Positions 14,526-22,272 of a stretch of DNA of 64,000 nucleotides are shown piece by piece; the stretch's first letter is position 1, and every line of letters begins with the position of its first letter. The notes under the pieces are model-generated. The model did not search any database, was not told the DNA's origin, and saw only the letters and a program-made list of their open reading frames with translations. The position numbers were made by a program, and so were the translations under genes. Origin of the DNA: Mesoterricola silvestris (lineage in GTDB: Bacteria > Acidobacteriota > Holophagae > Holophagales > Holophagaceae); assembly GCF_030295405.1 (NCBI RefSeq), contig NZ_AP027080.1, forward strand, positions 3,518,001 to 3,582,000, given 5' to 3'.

Positions 14526-15770
14526 CTAAATTTTCCGCAGGACCAGGCAGCCGTTGGTGCCGCCGAAGCCGAAATTGTTGTTCAGGACGTACTCGCCGTC
14601 GAAGGTGCCGGCGGCGTTGGCCGTCACGTCCAGGTCGCAGTCGGGGTCCTGGTCCACCACGTTGATGGTGGGCGGGATCCGGCCGGTGCTGGCCACCAGG
14701 GCGGAAACGATGGTCTCCAGCCCGCCCGCCGCGCCCAGCAGGTGGCCGGTCATGGACTTGGTGGAGCTCACTTTGAGCTTGGCGGCGTGGGCCCCGAAGA
14801 CGCCCCGGAGGGCGGAGCACTCGATGCGGTCGCCGGCCGGGGTGGAGGTGCCGTGGGCGTTGGCGTAGCCCACCTGCTCCGGGGTGATGCCGGCGTCCTT
14901 GATGGCCGCGGCCATGACGCGCCGGGGACCGTCGCCGTCCTCGCTGGGGCTGGTGATGTGGTGGGCGTCCCCGCTCATGCCGTACCCGCAGACCTCGGCG
15001 TAGATCTTCGCGCCGCGGGCCTTGGCCAGCTCGTACTCCTCCATGACCACGATGCCGGCGCCCTCGGCCATGACGAAGCCGTCCCGGCCCTTGTCGAAGG
15101 GACGGCTGGCTTCCTGGGGGGCCTCGTTGCGGGTGGAAAGGGCGCGCATGGCGCCGAAGCCGCCCACGCCCAGGGGATTGATGACCGAATCGCTGCCGCC
15201 GGCGATCATGCGGTCGGCGTAGCCGAACATGATCTGGCGGGCCGCGTCGCCGATGGCGTGGGTGCCCGTGGCGCAGGCGGTGGCCATGGCCGCGTTGGGG
15301 CCCTGGAGTCCGTACTTGATGCTCACGAAGCCCGAGGCCAGGTTGATGATGAGGCTCGGGATGAAGAAGGGGCTGGTGCGCCGGGGCCCGCGGTAGCCGT
15401 TGGCCTCCTCCCAGATGGTGGAAAGGCCGCCGATGCCCGAGCCGATGGAGACGCCGAACAGTTCCCGCTCGGCCTTGGACAGCTCGCCCAGGCCCGAGTC
15501 CCGCATGGCCTCCTGGGAGGCGGCCATGGCGTACTGGATGAACAGATCCATCTTCTTCTGTTCCTTCCGGTCGATGGAGAGATCGGGATTGAAGTCCTTC
15601 ACCTGGCCCGCGATCTTGCATGCGTAGTCGGCGACGTCGAACTTCGTGATCAGCCCGATGCCGCTCCGGCCGGCCAGGAGGTTCTCCCAGGTCTCGGCGA
15701 CGGTGTTGCCGCAGGGGTTGACGGTCCCCATTCCCGTGATGACGACGCGCCTGCGCTGAATGGTGGTCAT
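14526..15770 (-). CDS. fabF: 3-oxoacyl-[acyl-carrier-protein] synthase II
   Basis: A 414-residue condensing enzyme that elongates acyl-ACP with malonyl-ACP in fatty-acid synthesis. The triad of the elongating KAS class is visible: Cys166 in ATACATGTHAIGDA, His306 in NAHGTSTPAGD and His343 in KSMTGHLLGAAGG. The start RRVVITGMGTVNPCG and the end NNNFGFGGTNGCLVLRK are typical. GAGGTGAGG precedes ATG at 15770. It follows acpP, its carrier substrate, after 158 bp that include a hairpin. Confidence 0.97.
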   Translation of the reverse strand: MTTIQRRRVVITGMGTVNPCGNTVAETWENLLAGRSGIGLITKFDVADYACKIAGQVKDFNPDLSIDRKEQKKMDLFIQYAMAASQEAMRDSGLGELSKAERELFGVSIGSGIGGLSTIWEEANGYRGPRRTSPFFIPSLIINLASGFVSIKYGLQGPNAAMATACATGTHAIGDAARQIMFGYADRMIAGGSDSVINPLGVGGFGAMRALSTRNEAPQEASRPFDKGRDGFVMAEGAGIVVMEEYELAKARGAKIYAEVCGYGMSGDAHHITSPSEDGDGPRRVMAAAIKDAGITPEQVGYANAHGTSTPAGDRIECSALRGVFGAHAAKLKVSSTKSMTGHLLGAAGGLETIVSALVASTGRIPPTINVVDQDPDCDLDVTANAAGTFDGEYVLNNNFGFGGTNGCLVLRKI

Positions 15771-15877
15771 GGCCTCACCTCAGATGACAAGGATGCCACA
15801 GGCATGCGCCCGGCGACCTCACCGTTTCACCGGAAACGGGAGGACACGGACGTCCGCCTGGAATTTTCTAACGGCAA

Positions 15878-15906
15878 GCGCCGCAGGACGTTTCGTTCTG
15901 CGGCGC
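15878..15906 (-). terminator. Hairpin between acpP and fabF
   Basis: The arms GCGCCGCAG (15878-15886) and CTGCGGCGC (15898-15906) pair perfectly, with three further base pairs possible across one mismatch around an AAA loop. On the minus strand it lies about 20 bases after the acpP stop and is followed by TTGCCGTTAG, not a clean U-tract. Partial termination here would let acpP be expressed above fabF. Confidence 0.5.
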
Positions 15907-15928
15907 CGGAATGGTTTCCAAGGGATTT

Positions 15929-16168
15929 TCAGGCCTTGGCATTCTTTTCGATGTACGAAATGGCATCGCCAACCGTACGGATCTTCTCCTGCTCGCTTTC
16001 GGGAATCTCGATCCCGAAGGCTTCTTCGATGGCCATGATGATCTCAACCGTATCCAGGCTGTCGGCGCCGAGGTCGTCAACGAAGTGACTGTTCTCGGAA
16101 ATGGAATCCTCGGGCTTGGCAAGCTGCTCGGCGATGATCGCAATGACCTTTTTGCGGATTTCAGCCAT
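15929..16168 (-). CDS. acpP: Acyl carrier protein
   Basis: A 79-residue acidic four-helix carrier whose Ser37 in DDLGADSLDTVEI receives the 4'-phosphopantetheine arm that holds growing acyl chains. Length and helix II motif match the housekeeping ACP of type II fatty-acid synthesis. AAGGAGAG precedes the ATG at 16168. fabF follows on the same strand; fabD and fabG are not in the window. Confidence 0.98.
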   Translation of the reverse strand: MAEIRKKVIAIIAEQLAKPEDSISENSHFVDDLGADSLDTVEIIMAIEEAFGIEIPESEQEKIRTVGDAISYIEKNAKA

Positions 16169-16237
16169 GGTCTCTCCTTAGAACCTGACGAGGCTAGCAT
16201 GGCTTTTCCGGAATGCCAAGCGGCTAGACTGGATGGC

Positions 16238-17167
16238 ATGCCTCGACCCGTGCAGAATCCCGCGCCCGAAAGGGGCTGGCCCCTGGGGTGGAGCACGTCC
16301 CTGCGGGAGTTCGAAGTGTTCCTCGCGGTGGAGCGCGGGCTGTCCCGGCACACGGTTTCGGGGTACCTCTCCGATCTCCAGCACCTGGCCTTCTGGGCCA
16401 CCGGAGCGGGGCTCCCGCCCTCGGACCTGGACCGGGACCGGGTCACCGCCTTCCTGGTGACCCAGCAGGGAACGGGCAAGGCGGCGCGGAGCATCGCCCG
16501 CCTCTCCTCGGCCCTGCGGCAGTTCCTGGGGTTCATGCGCATGGAGGGCGAAGGGGCCGCCGGTCCCGAGTCGGTGGTGCGCCCGCCACGCCCCCCGCGG
16601 ATCCTCCCCCGGACCCTCACGGAGACCCAGGTGGAGGCCCTCCTGGGCGCGCCGGACCTCCACACGGCCCTGGGGGTGCGGGACCGGGCGTGGATCGAAC
16701 TGCTGTACGCGTCGGGCCTCCGGGTTTCCGAGCTGGCCGGCCTCTCCGCCCTCACGGTGTTCCTGGACGAGGGCTTCCTCAAGGTGATGGGCAAGGGCCG
16801 CAAGGAGCGGCTGATCCCCTTCGGCCAAAGCGCCGAGCACTGGGTGCGCCAATGGCTGGCGCTGCGCCCCTCCCTGAAGCCCCAGGACGACACGCTGTTC
16901 GTGGGCCGGAGGGGCGAGGCCCTCACCCGCCAGCAGTTCTGGCGCCTGCTGAAGGCCTACGCGGTGCGGGCGGACATCCGCCCGGAGGCCGTGAGCCCCC
17001 ACGTGCTGCGCCACGCCTTCGCCACCCACCTCCTGGACCACGGCGCCGACCTGCGGGCCGTGCAGTCCATGCTGGGCCACGCGGACATCTCCACCACCCA
17101 GATCTACACCCACGTGCACCAGGCCCGGCTGAGGGCCCTCTACGACCGCATGCACCCCCGCTCTTGA
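16238..17167 (+). CDS. Tyrosine recombinase, XerC/XerD type
   Basis: A 309-residue site-specific recombinase of the kind that resolves chromosome dimers at dif. An N-terminal SAM-like DNA-binding domain (about 20-105) precedes the catalytic domain with Arg162 (YASGLRVSEL), Lys186 (GKGRKERLIP), His255 and Arg258 (HVLRHAFATH), His281 and nucleophile Tyr290 (TTQIYTHV), so all active-site residues are present. The frame is open 109 codons upstream; ATG at 16238 gives the expected length, although its ribosome site is weak. XerC and XerD cannot be told apart by eye. It stands alone, not in an integron or phage. Confidence 0.9.
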   Translation: MPRPVQNPAPERGWPLGWSTSLREFEVFLAVERGLSRHTVSGYLSDLQHLAFWATGAGLPPSDLDRDRVTAFLVTQQGTGKAARSIARLSSALRQFLGFMRMEGEGAAGPESVVRPPRPPRILPRTLTETQVEALLGAPDLHTALGVRDRAWIELLYASGLRVSELAGLSALTVFLDEGFLKVMGKGRKERLIPFGQSAEHWVRQWLALRPSLKPQDDTLFVGRRGEALTRQQFWRLLKAYAVRADIRPEAVSPHVLRHAFATHLLDHGADLRAVQSMLGHADISTTQIYTHVHQARLRALYDRMHPRS

Positions 17168-17191
17168 CTTCCATAATCCAATCATCAGAAT
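17164..17191 (+). promoter_or_regulatory. Candidate promoter overlapping the recombinase stop codon
   Basis: TTGACT (17164-17169) contains the recombinase TGA stop, and CAGAAT (17186-17191) follows after 16 bases, with 5/6 and 4/6 consensus matches. If used for argR it leaves a leader of about 220 bases, so a second promoter nearer argR is possible. Confidence 0.4.
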
Positions 17192-17208
17192 TTATAAATT
17201 TAATGATT
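17180..17208. promoter_or_regulatory. AT-rich palindrome upstream of argR
   Basis: AATCAT and ATGATT flank a perfect 12-bp palindrome, AATTTATAAATT (17189-17200), inside a 55-base AT-rich island in otherwise very GC-rich DNA. ArgR-family repressors bind AT-rich palindromic ARG boxes and often repress their own gene, so this may be an autoregulatory operator. The spacing differs from the E. coli box, so the assignment is inference. Confidence 0.35.
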
Positions 17209-17416
17209 TTAATATCTTATTAATGCGGGCAAGAGCCCACGCGGCAGGCCTGTCGATTCCCGTCGATAAAAGCTTGCACATCAAGCCCCATTTCAATTCC
17301 CATGGGGGATTTCGGCCCCTTCAGGCATACTTGCCACAAGGATCCGTTCATATTCCTTCCTGGGGGTTGACCGATCCGGGCGGGGGAGGCCCCGCCGCCT
17401 TCCTCGGGGACCCCGC

Positions 17417-17851
17417 GTGATCGAAACCGGAAAACGAGCCATTGATCAAGTTATCCTCCGGCTCCTGGCGGAGCACGCGGTGCCCGACCAGGCGACCCTT
17501 CTGGAGCTGCTGGCCAGCGACGGGTTCGCCCTCACCCAGGGAACCCTGTCCCGGCGCCTGGCCCGCCTTTCCATCCGCAAGCGCGGCGGCCGCTACCAGC
17601 GGGTCCCCAGCGCCACCCAGCCCGCCCCGCCCTACGCCTGCGTTCCCTCCTCCCCCCATCTCCTGGTGCTCCAGACCCACCACGGCCTCGGCCACGCCCT
17701 GGCCCTGCGGGTGGACCGGACCCTGAAGGGGGTGGCGGGCACCGTGGCGGGCGAGGATGCCCTGTTCGTGGCCATCCACATGGATTCCTCCCTGGAGGAG
17801 GTGCGCAAGGAGGTGGAGCAGGTGCTCGGCCCACCCCGGGCGCGCATTTGA
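17417..17851 (+). CDS. argR: Arginine repressor family regulator
   Basis: A 144-residue regulator that in this family hexamerises with arginine bound and represses arginine biosynthesis. The N-terminal winged helix holds TLSRRLARL (the S/R recognition-helix motif) after LLELLASDG. The C-terminal oligomerisation domain has GTVAGEDALFVA, matching the GTIAGDDT motif whose acidic residues contact arginine. It begins with GTG, is slightly short for the family and ends in a PPRARI tail. Direct arg targets are not adjacent, but carAB and an ornithine-type aminotransferase are within 30 kb. Confidence 0.85.
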   Translation: MIETGKRAIDQVILRLLAEHAVPDQATLLELLASDGFALTQGTLSRRLARLSIRKRGGRYQRVPSATQPAPPYACVPSSPHLLVLQTHHGLGHALALRVDRTLKGVAGTVAGEDALFVAIHMDSSLEEVRKEVEQVLGPPRARI

Positions 17852-17907
17852 AGGCAGGTGGACGGAGCCGCGGCTTCCAGCCATGATGGAACCTGGAGAA
17901 TCCACTG

Positions 17908-18927
17908 ATGGCCCCACGAAAATCCACGAAGGTCGCAGCCGCCCCGGAAGCTGGTACGCCCGAAGCGGCCCCCGAACCCAAGACGGTCAAGCCCCGCACC
18001 CGCAAGGTGGCGGCCCCGGCCGAACCCGCGGCTCCCAAGGCGGCGCGCAAGTCCAAGGCCGCCGCGGCCCCCGCGCCGGAACCCGCCGCCGTCGAGCCCG
18101 AACCCGCCGTCCCGCCCGCGCCCGCTCCTGCCGCCGACCCGCTCACCGCCCCCGCCCGGGCCGTGCTCCAGGCCATCCAGGACGGCGTCGCGGTGGAACT
18201 GCTCTTCATCGACGCCGAGGCCAACCCCCCCCGCACCTTCGAGCCCCGCCAGCTGATCTTCGACGCCCTGGCCCGGCAGTGGTTCGTGTGGGGCTGGGAC
18301 CGCCGGTACAATGCCGAGCGCCACCACCGCCTCGACCTCATCGCCCAGGTGGGCCCCGTGGAGGGCATGGGCCGCGCGGCCCAGGGCCCCTACAAGGAGG
18401 GCACCGCCGCCAACCTCATCGGCGGCTGGCTGGGAGGCGAGCCCATCCGCGTGAAGGCCGTGCTGCTCAAGCAGTGGATCTTCGCCGTGCGCCAGGCCCC
18501 CGCCCCCTTCCCCGAGTTCGCCATCGAGGAGATGGAGGAGGGCAAGGCCCAGGTGACCTTCGTGGCCACGGACCTGAGGGCCATCGCCCGCTGGGCCATG
18601 CAGTTTGGCGACGGCATCCAGGTGGTGGAACCCCAGCGCCTCCAGGACCGCATCAAGCAGGTGGGCATGGCCTGGGCCGGCAAGGCCGCCGCGGCCCCCT
18701 CCCCCGCCCCCGACCGCTCCGCCTCCGATCGCCCCCGCCGGGACCACGGCCACAAGGAGCACCGCTCCGAGCACCGGTCCGAAAGGGAGTCCCGGGACCG
18801 GGAGCCCCGGGAACGGGAAGCCGCCCCCGAACCCCGCCGCCGGCCCGAACCGCCCCGGCACATCCCCGAGCCCCCCAAGCCCACGGTGAAGGCCGGGAAG
18901 ATCGAGATCCGCATCGACCGGCTGTAG
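17908..18927 (+). CDS. WYL-domain protein with disordered Ala/Pro/Lys and Arg/Glu tails
   Basis: 339 residues in three parts. Residues 1-80 are an Ala/Pro/Lys-rich, histone-H1-like disordered tail. About 85-265 is a WYL-type ligand-sensing domain ending with the WCX-like element MQFGDGIQVVEPQRLQDRI. About 270-325 is an Arg/Glu/His/Pro-rich disordered segment, and the protein closes with an ordered-looking GKIEIRIDRL. WYL proteins normally begin with a helix-turn-helix; none is visible, so DNA or RNA contact would have to come through the charged tails. GGAGAA precedes the ATG. The gene follows argR by 56 bp and could share its transcript. The ligand is unknown. Confidence 0.75.
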   Translation: MAPRKSTKVAAAPEAGTPEAAPEPKTVKPRTRKVAAPAEPAAPKAARKSKAAAAPAPEPAAVEPEPAVPPAPAPAADPLTAPARAVLQAIQDGVAVELLFIDAEANPPRTFEPRQLIFDALARQWFVWGWDRRYNAERHHRLDLIAQVGPVEGMGRAAQGPYKEGTAANLIGGWLGGEPIRVKAVLLKQWIFAVRQAPAPFPEFAIEEMEEGKAQVTFVATDLRAIARWAMQFGDGIQVVEPQRLQDRIKQVGMAWAGKAAAAPSPAPDRSASDRPRRDHGHKEHRSEHRSERESRDREPREREAAPEPRRRPEPPRHIPEPPKPTVKAGKIEIRIDRL

Positions 18928-19307
18928 CCAACCGCCGAGCCCGGCTACGGTTTCGTCCGGGTCCTAGGAGTCGCTTGCCGGGGGAACATCTCAACCGGCG
19001 GAGCGTCGCGGTCGAGGCGCGACGTCGATGATACGAGAGCTTTTATCCCCGAACATCCCCGTCCATCCCCTCCATCCCCGCCAAAAAATCGCAAGGATGG
19101 TTCGGCGCGATGGGGGTGTTCCACCCAGCGCCCCGACCCATCCCAGCGGGCCATTTGCCGGGGATGGACGGGGATGCGAGGGATGCTGGCCCATGGCTCT
19201 CCAGCCCCGCCACGGCGCCCTGAATCTGACCAATTTGGGTATAGGGTTGAGGGCGGGGCTATCTGCTGTTATCGGTAGTGATCGATTGGGTGGGTCGAAA
19301 AATCAAG
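18928..19307. other. Intergenic region with a GATGGACGGGGAT-type inverted repeat
   Basis: 380 bp between convergent genes. It contains a 7-bp stem near 19003-19026 (CGTCGCG with CGCGACG), which could end the WYL gene transcript, and then the 19055-19175 inverted repeat listed separately. No coding frame in it has a credible start and composition. Confidence 0.6.
19055..19175. repeat. Interspersed inverted repeat, family B copy 1
   Basis: ATCCCCGTCCATCCCC (19055-19070) is exactly complementary to GGGGATGGACGGGGAT (19160-19175), with weaker pairing outward and short palindromes between the arms. The arms are runs of CATCCC-like units. The same style of repeat, built from CATCC-type units, recurs at 22514-22662. 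Confidence 0.75.
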
Positions 19308-19844
19308 CTAACGGAGCCAGCCGCCCGTCACCCGCCGGAAGGCCTTCTCCCTCCGGACCATGGGGCGGAAGCCGGAGCAGACGGCGGGGCCGGCGGCTTC
19401 GGGGCAGGCGAGGCAGGCCTGGCGGTTGGGGCCCCGGTGGCGGTAGTGCATCCAGAAAGCCCCCAGGGCCCCGGTCGCCAGGAGGGCCACGGCCCAGCCG
19501 GCAGGGCCGGAACGCAGGCCCTGGGTCACCAGGAAGGTCCCCAGGGCGGCGGGCAGGAAACGGGACAAACCTTTGCCCGGCCGCCAACGGGTCAAAACCG
19601 CCAGCCCGGCCGCCCACACCGCCAGCAGGGCCCAGGACAGGCCCGGGGGCGCCGCCAGCCCCGCCCCGGCGCCGGCCAACCCTCCCGTGGCCGCCAGCAG
19701 GCAGCCCTTGCAGATGCGTATGCGCCCCATCGCCACCACCTCGCCCCGGTAGGCGGCGCACAGGGGGTGGTGGGCGTAGCGATGGAACCGGTGGGCGCGG
19801 CGGCTGAACCGGTCGATGCGGCGGGCCAGGTCCCGGGGGATCAC
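19308..19844 (-). CDS. Membrane protein with two cysteine clusters (unrecognised)
   Basis: 178 residues. A basic His/Arg-rich N-terminus (RRAHRFHRYAHH) carries Cys29 and C45xxC48. Three or so hydrophobic segments (about 50-85, 97-110, 116-133) follow, then a C-terminal segment with C144xxC147 and Cys156 (CLACPE, then CSGFRP). Six cysteines arranged 3+3 on either side of the membrane core suggest metal or disulfide sites on the same face. GTG at 19844 overlaps the YbjQ stop in GTGA, so it is translationally coupled. I do not recognise the family. Confidence 0.7.
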   Translation of the reverse strand: MIPRDLARRIDRFSRRAHRFHRYAHHPLCAAYRGEVVAMGRIRICKGCLLAATGGLAGAGAGLAAPPGLSWALLAVWAAGLAVLTRWRPGKGLSRFLPAALGTFLVTQGLRSGPAGWAVALLATGALGAFWMHYRHRGPNRQACLACPEAAGPAVCSGFRPMVRREKAFRRVTGGWLR

Positions 19845-20200
19845 GCTCCGGGCGGCTTGGGGCGCAGCACCACGGCGGTGCCGTAGGCCACGATCTCGTT
19901 GGTGTTCTGCATGAGGTCCCCGGAATCGAAGCGGAAGCCCAGGATGGCGTTGGCGCCCATCTGCCGCGAGTGGAGCTCCAGGCGGTTCATGGCCTCGTTG
20001 CGGGATTCCCCGGCCAGTTCCGTGAGCATGGTGATCTCCCCGCCGAACACCTGCTGGCAGCCCGCGCAGGCGGTGCCGACGATGCTGCGGGAGCGCACGG
20101 TGATCCCCCAGCAGGGACCGATGATGCGCTCGATCTCCGTGCCGGGGGGCGGCTCGAAGGTGGTGAGGATGGGCATCTGGTGGAGGGTGATGGTGGACAT
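19841..20200 (-). CDS. YbjQ/UPF0145 family protein
   Basis: A 119-residue protein of the YbjQ family (UPF0145), a small pentameric fold described as putatively heavy-metal binding, with no settled role. MPILTTFEPPPGTEI, VRSRSIVGTACAG, ESRNEAMNRL, MGANAILGFRFDSG and EIVAYGTAVVL follow the family pattern in order. An extra Cys pair (CAGC, about 45-48) and Cys30 are visible. The ATG at 20200 overlaps the upstream TGA (TGATG), and the stop overlaps the downstream GTG, placing it in the middle of a coupled three-gene operon. Confidence 0.88.
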   Translation of the reverse strand: MSTITLHQMPILTTFEPPPGTEIERIIGPCWGITVRSRSIVGTACAGCQQVFGGEITMLTELAGESRNEAMNRLELHSRQMGANAILGFRFDSGDLMQNTNEIVAYGTAVVLRPKPPGA

Positions 20201-20946
20201 CAGCGGGCTCCCAGGACCGGCAGGGCGATCATCAGCAGCGCCGACACCGCGACGCAGAGGGCGGCCCCGGACACCTTCAGGCGCATGGTGTGCCTCGCCG
20301 CGAGGAAGAGGATGAAGAGGGAGGCGAAGGTGAAGAGGTCCATGGTGTTGAAGAAGGCGTGCAGCTTCACGCTGTCCGGGGCCAGGTAGAAGCCCAGGGA
20401 CGTGGGGGAGAGGGCGTCGGGCTTGGCGCCGCCGATGTTCTTGAGGGCGCAGATGATGCCCAGGAGGACGAACTTGGGGGTGGCCACCAGGCCGGAGACC
20501 ACCGTGGCCGAGAAGGCCTGCCGGTAGCTGGGCTTGCGCCCCTCGGCGGTCCAGGAGCTGATGACCCAGTACACCAGGGCCATGACCAGGCTGACGATGG
20601 CCAGGCCCAGCAGCCCGCCCAGCACGCTGAAGGGGAGGATCATCTTCCCCTGCATGGCGATGATATTGTCGATGGATTCGGCGGGGATCTTGGGATTGGC
20701 CTCCATCATGGGCCGGAGCATGGCGTCCACGTCCACCTTGCGGGCCCACAGGACCGACACGACGGTATTGAGGACCGTCATGAGCACCAGGGCCCCGCCC
20801 CACACGGGCGTGGCCTCCAGGCGCTTGAACAGCGCCTCGGGCTCCGTGAACACCGCCACCACCTGTTCCAGGAGGGTGGGCGCCTTCGCGACCGGAGCGA
20901 CGGGCACGTTGCCGTACAGGCTTTCGGGAGGGGTGGATTCATTCAT
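20200..20946 (-). CDS. YIP1-family integral membrane protein
   Basis: 248 residues. A cytosolic Pro/Ala-rich N-terminus is followed by LLEQVVAVFTEPEALFKRL, the amphipathic segment typical of bacterial YIP1-domain proteins, then five hydrophobic helices (about 48-66, 103-130, 143-165, 190-212 and 220-245). Eukaryotic YIP1 proteins act in vesicle traffic; the bacterial members have no assigned role. It is the first gene of the YIP1 - YbjQ - Cys-rich membrane protein operon, all with 1- or 4-base overlaps. Confidence 0.78.
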   Translation of the reverse strand: MNESTPPESLYGNVPVAPVAKAPTLLEQVVAVFTEPEALFKRLEATPVWGGALVLMTVLNTVVSVLWARKVDVDAMLRPMMEANPKIPAESIDNIIAMQGKMILPFSVLGGLLGLAIVSLVMALVYWVISSWTAEGRKPSYRQAFSATVVSGLVATPKFVLLGIICALKNIGGAKPDALSPTSLGFYLAPDSVKLHAFFNTMDLFTFASLFILFLAARHTMRLKVSGAALCVAVSALLMIALPVLGAR

Positions 20947-21063
20947 GGAGGCCTCGCAGGGGTTTTGGAAATTTTCGCAGCATCCGCCCCGCTTTCAATG
21001 TCAAATTCCCCCGCGGAACGATGGCCACGCTCGGCGCACACAACGGGGAACGGAGACGCGCGC

Positions 21064-22272
21064 ATGAAAGTGGATCCAGGCTTTGGCCGTCAACTCATGG
21101 AGCAGGAGGAACGCTACGGGATCCCCGATCCCCGGGGCCTGGAGCAGGTGTTCCTGCGCGCGGACGGCGTCTACCTCTGGGACCTCCAGGGGAACCGCTT
21201 CATGGACTTCCTGGGCGGGGACGGCGCGGTGAGCCAGGGGCACAACCACACCCGCATCGCCGCCTCCATGGTGGAGCAGTGCCTGCGCCTCTCCCTCGTC
21301 ACCCAGGGGGTGCGCCACGCGCGCCTGCCCCCCTATCTGGAGAAGCTCTGCACCCTCACGGGCTTCGGGGCCGCCCTGCCCATGAACACCGGGGCCGAGG
21401 CGGTGGAGGTGGCCATCAAGGCCGCGCGGCGGTGGGCGTACCGGGTGAAGGGCGTGGCCCCGGGCCGGGCGGAGATCCTCGTCTTCACGGGCAACGCCCA
21501 CGGGCAGACCACGACCCTGGCGGGCCTTTCCGGCGACCCGGACGCGGCGGACGACTTCGGCCCCTTCGGTGCCGGTTTCCGCATGGCGGCCTTCGGGGAT
21601 GCGGTGGCGGCCGCCGAGGCCGTGGGACCCGCCACCTGCGCCATCCTGGTGGAGCCCATCCAGGGCCGGGCCGGGCTGCGGATCCCCCCCAGGGGCTTCC
21701 TGCGGAGCCTCCGGGAACTCTGCGACCGCCGCGGGCTCCTGCTCCTGGCGGACGAGGTGCAGTGCGGGTTGGGTCGCACGGGCAAGCTCTTCGCCTTCGA
21801 GCACGAAGGCATCCGCCCCGACGGGGCCATCCTCGGCAAGGCCCTGTCCGGGGGCTTCTATCCCGCCAGCGCCTTCCTGGCCTCCCGGGAAATCATGGAC
21901 CTGCTCACTCCCGGATCCCACCGTTCCACCTTCGCGGGCAACCCCCTGGCCTGCGCCGTGGCTTCCGCCGCCCTGGACGTGCTCGCCGAGGAACACCTGG
22001 TGGACCGCTCCGCCGAACTGGGCGCCTACTTCCTGGCGCGCCTGCGTTCCATGGAATGCCCCCGGGTGCGCGAGGCCCGGGGCCTGGGCCTCTGGGCCGC
22101 CCTGGAACTGCGGGAGCCCGCCGCCCGCGCCGCCTGCGAGGCCCTGGCCCGGGAGGGCCTCCTGGCCCAGGCCCTGGGCGATTCCATTCTCGCCCTCACC
22201 CCCCCCCTGATCATCACCCGCGAGCAGTTGGACTGGTCCCTGGAGCGCCTGGAGCGGGTCCTGGCCCACTAG
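21064..22272 (+). CDS. Class III aminotransferase, ornithine aminotransferase-like
   Basis: A 402-residue PLP enzyme. FLGGDGAVSQGHNH, MNTGAEAVEVAIKAARRW, the DEVQCGLGRTGK aspartate segment, GKALSGGFYPASAF with the Schiff-base lysine, and STFAGNPLACAVA are class III landmarks. The lysine region most resembles ornithine delta-aminotransferase (glutamate semialdehyde forming) rather than acetylornithine aminotransferase, though the two are close. ATG at 21064 is chosen from protein homology; the open frame runs far upstream antisense to the YIP1 gene. It is a single gene, not in an arg cluster. Confidence 0.75.
   Translation: MKVDPGFGRQLMEQEERYGIPDPRGLEQVFLRADGVYLWDLQGNRFMDFLGGDGAVSQGHNHTRIAASMVEQCLRLSLVTQGVRHARLPPYLEKLCTLTGFGAALPMNTGAEAVEVAIKAARRWAYRVKGVAPGRAEILVFTGNAHGQTTTLAGLSGDPDAADDFGPFGAGFRMAAFGDAVAAAEAVGPATCAILVEPIQGRAGLRIPPRGFLRSLRELCDRRGLLLLADEVQCGLGRTGKLFAFEHEGIRPDGAILGKALSGGFYPASAFLASREIMDLLTPGSHRSTFAGNPLACAVASAALDVLAEEHLVDRSAELGAYFLARLRSMECPRVREARGLGLWAALELREPAARAACEALAREGLLAQALGDSILALTPPLIITREQLDWSLERLERVLAH

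Noticed and set aside
16238-17167. Integron or phage integrase reading of the tyrosine recombinase
   Set aside because: Length and domain layout fit chromosomal XerC/D. No attC-like array, attachment duplication, tRNA or phage genes flank it.
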